Part shown: piece after piece, positions 55,688-64,000 of the stretch
Numbering within the stretch: the first letter of the stretch is position 1
Layout: each line of letters opens with the position of its first letter
Assembly (NCBI GenBank): GCA_015680685.1
Contig: MNCI01020267.1
Location: forward strand, 134,114-198,113
DNA from: Gnetum montanum
Lineage: Eukaryota; Streptophyta; Gnetopsida; Gnetales; Gnetaceae
DNA: 64,000 nucleotides
Reading direction: 5' to 3'
The notes under the pieces: model-generated
The model's input: only the letters and a program-made list of their open reading frames with translations
The model's database searches: none
What the model was told of the DNA's origin: nothing
Translations under genes and position numbers: made by a program

Positions 55688-56943
55688 ATGGTGGAAAGTG
55701 TTAAGAATCCACCAAAGATCTTTGGAAATGCACTAGAATGAGGAAATAATTTTATCTTATTTTATCATTCAAAGGATCTAAACCTTTCACTATCATGTTA
55801 TCTTATCATTAAGATTAGCAAAGAAGATGAAGAGACACTTATAAATAATTCTCTAAGGGAATAATTCTAGCTATTGTGGATGATCTTAAAGAGGCCCTAA
55901 ATAACATAGGACTAGAGAATGAACACACATCATATATAGCTTGTGAGATAGTGTATGATGAATATGAACCTTTAGATATGCACGATCTTCAAGATTGAAT
56001 GACAATTGGAAGGCTGGTCATAGCTTTTCATTTGATCTTTCAGATGGAGAGTAGGAGGACAAAGAAGATAAGAAAGGAAAATGTCTAGTCTACCATGAAT
56101 GTCCATGATCAAGTACAATTAACTAAATTACAATCCAAACCTAAAATGATGATCTCCTCCCTAAGTTCTAGCACTTGCATTTGTCTAGACCTTTTAGTGA
56201 TGATGATGCCTCTTTGTTTGATTGGGTTGATTATGATGAGCTCATTGAAGCTATGTACATTCAAAGGGATCATGTTCATGATAGCTAAATCGAGTAAATT
56301 AACATGAGAAATGTACCAACCTATAGAGGGTATACTGGTAATAATCCCCAACTTCACATGAAAGTATTTGCCAATGCTCGATATCTACAAGTGATCATGA
56401 GAGATTAGCATAAGTTACAATTGTTTCCCCACACCTTTATTGAACCCATGAAGATCTAGTGTAAATCCTTGCCTCAAAATTTAATTTAGAGATGGGTAGG
56501 CATGGTTAAAATATTCTATCTAAAATTTTATACCTATATCTCAATTTTCATCATCTACAAGAAGATGGTCAAATGGTGCTGAGAAGCTTGTGAGCCTCTC
56601 AACATCACCAAGAAGAGGTATATGAAAACTACTAATTGCTATCTGAATCATGGTTTTAGATAAAGAGAGTAGTTAATGTGTATTTTAGAATTCCTAAGGA
56701 AGGAAATAAGGGGCATATGGACATGTACATAATGGGAAAAGTTCACAAAAATTCTATGGCCTAGATTAAAGAACTCTTGGATATGATAGCAAGTATGGAG
56801 AATGAATGGAAAAAGTGATAGTAGGCTAAGAAGTACAATCATGATCTAGCACATAGAAGGAAGGCTAAAAATATGAAGGGTACCATTGAACAATCCACTA
56901 CAATCAATGCCCTTGTGTAAAACTAGCTTAAACCATATAAGAG
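55688..56943 (+). pseudogene. ORF H: unrecognised retroelement-like protein, interrupted by element F
   Basis: After the Gypsy-type LTR the first reading is 'MVESVKNPPKIFGNALE'. Later pieces in shifting frames: 'FSDDDASLFDWVDYDELIEA' (about 56185-56250), 'VPTYRGYTGNNPQLHMKVFA' (about 56312-56372), then one frame from about 56665: 'RVVNVYFRIPKEGNKGHMDM', 'IKELLDMIASMENEWKK' and 'AKKYNHDLAHRRKAKNMKG'. This is heptad-like, so coiled coil. After the F insertion it seems to continue at 63800 ('KILKNLIHRVDHV'). I recognise no family. Its placement and coiled coil recall ORF2 of A/C/D, but the conserved FGSF block is not seen. Confidence 0.4.
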
Positions 56944-58087
56944 TGGATCAAGAACTTAGAAGAGAGGTTGAATAATTTTCCAAATTAAAATTGATATAGC
57001 CATCAAAAACAAAGACAACTTTTATGTCTTTTTCCAAATTGGGTACATCCACACTTGGAGGGTAGAATTAGTGCATACCTCTAGACTTTGTTTCTTCAAA
57101 ATGTGGTTTGATGGGCACCAAAACCTTTACAAGATTTGAGCTCCACTTTGGAGTATTTTTTTGTTGTGAAACCACTCAATCCCATAAGGTCCCAACAAGC
57201 TAAAAATGTGGTTTGAAGGGCATCATACCCTCTATAAGCTCTAAGTTCCACATTGAAGTGCTTCATTACTACAAAATGACTCAACCCTGCAAGGTACCAA
57301 CAAACTTAGAATGTGGCTTCAAGGATCCCACAACCTTCACAAAATTAAGCTCCAATATTGAATGTTTTGATACTACAAAACCACATAATCCAACGTGATC
57401 GCAACAAGCTCAATGAGGATTCCTTCTTTTAAGAGGCACATCAACCCCATAGGGTAACAAGGAAAGAATGTAACTAAATTTATAGTCCTTGTAGTTGAAG
57501 TTAAATACAACATACAATCAAGCAAATGATGTTACAATGAAGAACAAGATTATAATAACATACAATAGACAATTATTTATCTTTTGTGAACATTTTCTTA
57601 TTCAATTTCCAAGATTTGGTTTCTTTTTATTTTCTCAAAGTTTCAAAAACTCCTTAAAATTCATGCGACGGCTACCAAATGGCTAGTGTAGACATCTCCT
57701 TTGAAGTTGGGATGCATACTTGAGATTAGACTTTATTCAGGAGAGATGTCTCTCTAGAAAATGGGACATCTCTTGTGGGATATCTTTAGAGAGACATCTA
57801 CATTGGGATGGAGATATCTACTAATTTTATAATACATCTTCTCAACTTTTGGGCTGTATCTTCTAAGGCTTTCTCCTATCAATTTACCTTCTTACTGGTC
57901 CTTAGATCATCTTCATTTGATTTTTAGCCTTCATTTTCAGCCATGCTTGTCCATGCTCCCATCTTGCCCATGTTGTATTTATTTTATCTTCTTGAGTTCT
58001 CATTCATATCCTGAAAGATCATCACACACCACAAATAATATATGTTCTTCATTTTCCTTAAGGTTTTAACATACCAAAAGGTTAACA
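56944..58087 (-). repeat. Element F 3' LTR
   Basis: 1144 bp; minus strand TGTTAACCTTTTGG (58087) to TTCTTGATCCA (56944). The U3 part has an AGATGTCTC/GAGACATCT block at 57686-57835. The U5-side part has three tandem units of about 105 bases starting at 57098, 57203 and 57308 (each AATGTGGYTTSAWGG...). Confidence 0.82.
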
Positions 58088-58346
58088 ATCTTCCCCTTTT
58101 TGGTGAGGTCAAAAATTTTAGAAAATTAGTTAGCAAATTCACATAAAAACATGGGCTAGTATATTCAAGAAATAAATTGATCTAAGGATGATGAGAGATG
58201 AAAGATTATGTAACATAAATACATCCTTACTATTGCATAATATTTTGAATAATGAAACACTTATGAATTATGCATAAGGTCATAGAATATTTTGTTTCAA
58301 TTCAAGATTATAAGGAAACTACTTTTGAATATATCCATAAGGTATC

Positions 58347-58919
58347 TATAACATCCCCATTTCCAAATGATGTTGTTGCATAATGAAGATGGTGCCTCTT
58401 CATTACAAGTGTTATCATTATTATAACAAGATTTGAAAGGAAAATTGTAATTGAAACCAAAAAGGATTCATTGTAATAATGAACATGTATCTTGAGCTAA
58501 TGTTTGGGGATTTGACCTAAGGCATTTATTCCTAGGCTTAGAGGTCATGTCAACATGAAGTGGCAGAGCCAGTAAAGGTGAGTCATGGGATCCAAGTGAA
58601 GTAGGACAGGAAGTGGATTGGCCATCCCTTTTGGCTAGTGATATGCATAATCATGATGGTAGTGCTAGATTGCCTTTAATGAAATAGATGCTAAAGGAAG
58701 AAAACCCCAAGGAACACTCTCAAAGCATGATCTAGATACACCATTCGATATTAATAAAGCATTTTTTATTTCTCCTTCTGCATTTTCTCTGTTATTTCCT
58801 TTATGAATAATGTTGAATATTACATATATTTGACATTTGGTATATTTTATTCTTATACATAATGTCTAATATAACATATATTTGATGTTTGCCATGACAT
58901 TCGAGGATGGGATGTCATA
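58347..58919 (+). repeat. S2: 573-bp repeat inserted in element F, with 5-bp target duplication
   Basis: Relative of S1 in plus orientation. It starts TATAACATCCCC, ends GGGATGTCATA, and is flanked by GTATC on both sides (58342-58346, 58920-58924). Ends are inverted (TATAACATCCC / TATGACATCCC) and lack TG..CA. Noncoding. Confidence 0.68.
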
Positions 58920-58924
58920 GTATC

Positions 58925-60600
58925 CAACAAAATGAGAAAGCATAAAATTATTCCCTTTTTTGTACATCATTAAAAGGAGTAGGAAAAGTAAGGAAATGAG
59001 AGAGTGATACATAACCAAGTTATGTTCAAAGATTTCTATGCTCAAAAATGATCTTCTTTTATTCAAAAAGAGCATGCAAGTGATACAAATCATATTAAAA
59101 GTATATTCCAAAGTGGAACTTACTTTATCTTTCTAAGAGATTTAGATAGCAATCTATGCTATTCAATATTCAAAGAAATGTTAGATCAATAAAAGCTCTT
59201 TAAATCTTCCTTATTACATTATCCACATTTAAAAGACAATCATTTCATGTTAAGGAGCATATATAAAAGATCAATTTTTGATGAATGGAATCCATTTCAC
59301 AAGAAGTCTAATCAATCAAGCATATTCTTAGCAATTAGTTCATAAGACACTCATGTCATGAGAAGATTTCGGCAAGGATAATTATGTCAAAAAATTACCT
59401 TCAAAGGCCTAATTAGAAGAGAGAATAGAAACCATTTCTACTGTTAATATTACTTTGAGGGGTGCTTAAATTCTATAAGGTGAGAATTTCATAGCTCATA
59501 TTTATAATGAGGTATTACATTCTTCATCTAATTAAAACTTCATAAGAAAGTTCTCAATATATCTTCATATTCAGAAAATATACATAGTACTTTCATACAC
59601 ATCCAACTTATAAAAGATTGACCAAATTTCATAACTAGGTCAAGAGATAGAGCAATTTCTAAGATGTTTACATTGATCACATATATCTCAAGGAATCTTA
59701 GGGTATATTATCCATTCATTTTCATTACTCCCTAAGAGATTTTCAAAAGTTTAGAATAGAAGTGTGAGTACTTTACCTTGGCTTAGTAGGAATTTTTTAG
59801 TTCATATTAACAACAAGGAACTTAAGTACTCAAAAGAATATATATTCATAGTATGTCAATGATGTAGTACTAGCATAGAGATAAATTTAAATGAATTCCA
59901 AGTAATTGCATAATTGATGATTCTTCTTAGGTAATAGAAATTTTTAGGATTGAATAAAAAACATTTTTCTCTTTTACCTTCAATTTGTATTAGATGGATA
60001 TACCTTGTTTTGCCTGCCTAAGAATTATGTCTTGGAGAAGATCTTCATAAACTTTCCATGTATTGATGCGTCATGAGGTACAGGCTCCTACTACATATGT
60101 GCTTACCTTTTCCTTGACATTTTCAAAACATGAATTTAATTTTTCATAATCTTGCTTATCTAAGAATACTTAGTAATCCAACGAGTTTTATAGAAAGAAA
60201 AAAATATTATACAAAAATTAATAAGCACAAATCATAATACATTTGTCTTGCTTGATCATCCAACTATGCCTTTCTTTATCATTTTCCTAAAAAACTTGGT
60301 CCAAATTCTAATGTCAATAGCATCTTATAATAAACATGGATGCAATACCATTCTTAATTCTTAAATTCAAATTTTATTTAAGAATAAAAATTTTTAAGGA
60401 CATGTAAACAACTAAATAGTTCATGAGATAAAATGAGAGATAGCAATACTATTTGATCTCTTTTCTACAAATAATGATATATGTTTTCTTTAATAATTAA
60501 ACAATTTATAAGATATAAAAAAACTGACCCATATTTTAACTAGCAAGCAAGAAAATAGAAACTTACAATGAATTACCTTGCTTATTTATGTAATAAAGAC
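58925..60600 (-). other. Element F internal region without recognisable pol
   Basis: On the element's strand this holds only short broken frames. I looked for the Copia DDE, YVDD and GKCSNHMT-like blocks and saw none. The longest frame (minus 59111-58866, 81 codons, leucine-rich) has no family motif. Confidence 0.35.
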
Positions 60601-60619
60601 TAATAAAGTTTGAGATGAG

Positions 60620-60917
60620 GTCCTATATCATGGAGTACCTCCTTACCCTTTGATTTTATTTCATTAGTTCCTTTGTTGATGTCTTCAATATTGTATAGTG
60701 ATTTTTATTGTTCATTCTTTATAAGATAGGAGAATCTATGCTCATTGATTGTATCATCCATTCTTCTAGAAATGTTTTCAACTTTCAACCCATTCTATTT
60801 CCAAGTTGTTGCATCCTCAAACTGATGTTGTGCATTAATGGATCTGAATTGTGGAGTGTAAGTGCTTGCAGTGCTAGTGGAAGTTCCCTTTGACTTCTTG
60901 TTCTTTCTTGGTGGCAT
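60620..60917 (-). pseudogene. Element F extra ORF, N-terminal part (plant transposon-protein-like)
   Basis: Minus strand from ATG 60917: 'MPPRKNKKSKGTSTSTAS', then 'YTPQFRSINAQHQFEDATT' (about 60855-60800). A short basic/serine-rich start followed by an FxSxxAxxxFE segment is the usual beginning of the plant retroelement-associated ORF with a PF20167-like domain; this is from memory of such ORFs. An upstream in-frame ATG at 60998 is also possible. It decays after about 60795 into stops. It lies downstream of gag and the AGATGTCTC block. Confidence 0.45.
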
Positions 60918-61039
60918 CCCTAACATTCCAACTTTCTTTTGAGCCATGAATTTAGAAGAAAAATCCACAACTCGTAGTTGAAAATTAATCCATGTCATCT
61001 ACATTGGCATGTGGAAGAATGAATGAAGAATGAGGGTTT

Positions 61040-61235
61040 GGATTTTTTTATGAAAACATAGATGTCTCCTTTGAGATATTGACATCTATGTCATGCCTAA
61101 AAACAACTTGTAGATGTCTCTATGTTGAGCAAAAACATTGGTAGACATCTCATTTAAAAAGTAGACATCTCTAAGTACATGTCTTTACTTTCATGAAGAC
61201 GTCTCATCGAAGAAATCTTTAGGTAGATGTCTTAG
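61040..61235 (-). promoter_or_regulatory. Element F internal U3-like block upstream of the extra ORF
   Basis: At least seven AGATGTCT/AGACATCT-type motifs (61062-61235), the same motif as in the F LTR U3. The TATA-proximal copy is CTCAAAGGAGACATCTA internally (minus, about 61079-61063) and TTCAAAGGAGATGTCTA in the LTR (about 57701-57685). A TATA-like CATAAAAAAATCC follows at about 61055-61040. The ORF starts about 120 bases on. Confidence 0.55.
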
Positions 61236-61899
61236 CAAGAAGGGGCTTAGCGATAGCTACGAAGGATTATAGTCTTAAACGATATTTAAAATAAATTATA
61301 AACTTACTTTTACTTACCTTTCTTACTGAGGAAAATGAAGGTGCCTAAGGAGCTTGAGAATGAGATCCTTCTTTTGAGGTACCTCTTCTCAAACAAATTT
61401 TTTCTATTTTCAAAGACTCGCTCCCCTTCACAAATTTGTTGAAGAGGATCTTTTCATAATCATTTTCTTTCCTTTGATTCTCCATACCTTCTTAACTCTT
61501 TTGGATTAGACCAAGAAAATTTTTTGTCCACATTTTCTTGTTGTCGTACATAGTTTTCCTTTTTAGACACATTTGGATAAGACCAAGGAGTTTTGTGATA
61601 TGTTTAGGTGTTCATATGATAAAAAATTAAATTGCAATTCCATTTCTTATTTCCAAATATATGATAATATAAACACCTAACCATTGTTTTGAATTTGTTA
61701 AACCTTTGAGGTATACTTTAGTTACATGCAGTGCTACTAGTTATCTCAATCTTTAAAGTGGTCTCTTGTTCAGATGAGGTTTTTGTAAACACTTGTTCTT
61801 GTTAATAGCATCCTAGTTCACTTTTTTCATTTGGACTTCTTCCCTACCTAAGAACTATTCAAAGAGATTTTTTTCCTTTGACCAGCTTCTCATTTACAA

Positions 61900-62530
61900 G
61901 TTTAGCTTTGCAAGTTGTTCATTAATCTACTGATAGAACAAGGTTAGTTTTTCATTCTCAGCCCTTAATTTTGAGGTTTCTTTTGTGAGATCTAAAATTT
62001 TCATATTGAATAGAGGGATATCTTGATCATTGTTTTTTAATTCCTTATTCAACTTTATAGAAATATTTTGAAGATATAGAAGTTCATTATACAAGAGTTC
62101 ATACCTTTCTTCATCAATTTCCATTTGATCATCATCATTAAATAAGCTAGCATCATTATTTATGAGAGCCATGAAAATGAGGTGTGAATACTTTGTAGTG
62201 TTATCTACCTCCTCCTAACTTTTTTCTCCATCATCCTAGCTAGTGTAGATAATTTTTTCCTTCTTATCTTTCTCTTTGTCATCCCAACCTGTATAGATGT
62301 TACTTCTTCTCCTTTCTTCACTATACTCTTTTTCTTATAACCTATAAGCATTGGGACACTTGGAGGCCATATGACCTCTTCTACCATATATCCAACATTC
62401 CATAGAAATGGTATCAAAATTTGAAAGGTTATATTTCTTATCTCTAGTCTTATCTTTTCTGCACAAAATGTTGCTGATGAGCTAAGTGCATTCATCCATG
62501 ATAAAATACCAAAAATATGAACCTCATGTA
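61900..62530 (-). pseudogene. Element F gag C-terminal part with zinc knuckle
   Basis: Copia Gag nucleocapsid part. The minus-strand reading at 62397-62352 gives 'CWIYGRRGHMASKC', a CX2CX4HX4C knuckle in which the second Cys has become Tyr. It is followed by charged sequence and, at 62172-61927, 'MALINNDASLFNDDDQMEID' and 'LLYNELLYLQNISIKLNKEL', the acidic segment plus coiled coil typical after the knuckle in SIRE-like Copia gag. 'KKMWTKNFLG' near 61540 may be from the following linker. Frameshifts are present; the N-terminal gag is not recognisable. Confidence 0.6.
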
Positions 62531-62675
62531 CTTAAAGAGTTTTCGTGTTTGAGTCTTCCAACATGTAAAGGTAATCCCATTGAACATTGGTGACTTGATG
62601 TATGATCCTTCTTCCATTATTCACTCTTGAGTTGTTATGCTTAAAACTAGGAGTACCATGCTCCAATACCACTTT

Positions 62676-63796
62676 TGGATTAAGAACTTAGAAGGGGAAT
62701 TGAATGAGTTTCCTAATTAAATTTGTTGTAGCCATTAAGATCAAAGAAAAACTTTACTTGGTTTTCCAACTTGGGTACATCCACATTTGTAAGGTAGAAT
62801 ATATGCACACTTCTAAACTTTGTTTCTTTAAAATGTGGTTTGAAGGGCATCACAACCTTTACAAGATTTGAGTTATACTCCAGAGTGTTTCATCATTGCA
62901 AAACCACTCATTCCCATAAGGTCCCAACAAGCTTAAAATGTGGTTTGAAGGCCACCACACCCTATACAAGCTCCAAGATCTGCACTAGATTATTGTTTCA
63001 CTGCAAAACCACTCAACCTTGAAAGATTCCAACAAGCTCAGAATGTGGTTTCAGGGATTCTAAAACCTTTACAAAATTGAGCTCCATTATGAAATGTTTT
63101 TATGTTGCAAAACCAGTTAATCCTACTCAATGATTATGTCTTCTCACAATAAGTACATCAACCCTACAAGGTAATAAGAAAAAGAAAAATATGCAAGAAA
63201 ATAATGTAAGTAGATTTACAAGTCCTTGTAGTTGAAGCTCAATACAACATACAATCAAGCAAATGATGTTATAATGAAGAACAAGATTACAATAGCATAC
63301 AATAGAAAATGATTGATCTTTTGTGCATAATTTCTTATTCAATTTTCAAGATTTTTGTTTTTTCTTATATACTCAATGTTTTTAAAAAGACCTTAGAATT
63401 TGTGCAACAACTACCAAATGACTAGTGTGGACGTCTCCTTCAAAGTTGGGACATCTACCTAAGGCTAGCCTCAATTTAGGAGAGATGTCTCTTTGGAAAA
63501 TGAGACATCTCTTTTGGGATGTCATTAGGGATATGTCTACTATTTTTAGGAGATGTCTCCTCAACTTTTTGGCTCTATCTTTTAAGGCTTTCTCTCATCA
63601 ATTTACCTTCTTGCCAATCCTTGGAGAATCTTCCTTTGATTTGTAGCCTTCATTTTCATTCATGCTCTCATATTGCCCATGTAGTCTTTATTTTGTATCC
63701 TTGAGTTCTCATTCATGTCCTGCAAGATCATCACATATCATAAAATATCTATGTTCTCGATTTTCCTTAGGGTTTTGACATACCAAAATGTCAACA
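62676..63796 (-). repeat. Element F 5' LTR
   Basis: 1121 bp; minus TGTTGACATTTTGG (63796) to TTCTTAATCCA (62676). U3 AGATGTCTC block 63425-63560, TATA box TATATAAG (minus, about 63372-63365), three tandem units of about 105 bases starting near 62830, 62936 and 63040. Pairs with 56944-58087. Confidence 0.82.
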
Positions 63797-64000
63797 ATAA
63801 GATCTTGAAAAACTTGATTCATAGAGTGGACCATGTTTGAGATGTGACAAATGAAAATATACTCACTATTCATAATAAAATTGAGGCTAAGGTGGTTAAA
63901 GCTTCAACCAAAGTAGTCATACCATATGAACTTTGAAAGAGGTATAAAAGTAAGAGTAAAGGTAAGCTCTTTTATTCTAAGAGCATTTACAAAGATCTAA
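63797..64000 (+). other. Continuation of ORF H after element F
   Basis: One reading after the ATAAG duplication gives 'KILKNLIHRVDHV', 'VTNENILTIHNKIEAKVVK', heptad-like and in keeping with ORF H before F. It runs to the window edge. Confidence 0.35.

Larger units (their letters stand above)
56944..63796 (-). mobile_element. Element F: Copia-type element with gag and an extra ORF, no visible pol
   Basis: Minus strand: 5' LTR 62676-63796, primer site TGGTATTGGAGC at 62671-62660 (initiator tRNA-Met type), gag with CCHC knuckle, an AGATGTCTC-type block, an extra ORF from 60917, PPT AAAAAGGGGAAGAT at 58102-58089, 3' LTR 56944-58087. ATAAG occurs at 63797-63801 and at 56937-56941, two bases off the left LTR end, a probable 5-bp duplication. 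The internal region is only about 4.6 kb (about 4.0 kb without S2) and I find no integrase, RT or RNase H. The gag style with an acidic segment after the knuckle is like SIRE/Maximus Copia elements; this is inference. Confidence 0.72.

Overview
Nuclear DNA of a seed plant with a very large, repeat-filled genome. The AT-rich background, the absence of any intact host gene in 64 kb and the heavy decay of every retroelement fit a gymnosperm (conifer-like) genome best; this is inference, as no marker gene is present. No rRNA, intact tRNA, CRISPR or bacterial feature was seen. Two N bases (36597, 36913) mark assembly joins.

Layout. 1-3.3 kb: LINE endonuclease remnant, then a mosaic of broken host-gene fragments (FAD oxidoreductase, unrecognised piece, leucine-rich repeats). 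3.3-9.4 kb: old noncoding sequence with a promoter-like repeat block, a 572-bp repeat (S1), a G-rich tract and a Gypsy-type LTR. 9.4-25.8 kb: a clean nest. Element A (minus strand, tRNA-Asp-type primer site) has a younger relative, B (plus strand), inside its gag, with a perfect 5-bp target duplication GGTGG. 26-33 kb: old remnants including element G (same ORF2 family as A) split by a LINE. 33.2-41.6 kb: a degenerate Ty1-Copia element with recognisable gag, protease, integrase, RT and RNase H. Its 5' LTR holds a 1.6-kb solo LTR with perfect AGTAG duplication, and part of its gag sits on a contig that appears misoriented between the two Ns. 42.2-51.4 kb: two more ORF2-bearing elements, C and D. 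51.5-55.6 kb: decayed Ty3-Gypsy gag-pol with LTR. 55.7-64 kb: an unrecognised coiled-coil ORF (H) interrupted by F, a minus-strand Copia-type element with gag but no visible pol, which itself carries the S2 repeat.

Main observation. A and B carry gag plus a large second ORF (ORF2, N-terminal globular part then long coiled coil) and no detectable pol, so they look non-autonomous. F, from a different superfamily, also has gag, an extra ORF and no visible pol. In three groups a repeated or palindromic motif block with a TATA box lies in the LTR U3, and a block of the same motif recurs internally, just upstream of the extra ORF, again followed by a TATA-like sequence. The motif differs by group: GATATC-type in A/B/G, ATTGATGAGGCC-type in C/D, AGATGTCTC-type in F. 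This suggests that the extra ORF has its own promoter copied from, or co-evolving with, the LTR. Element A also has the PPT-like 13-mer TTAGTCATGGGGG three times: after gag, before ORF2 and at the 3' LTR.
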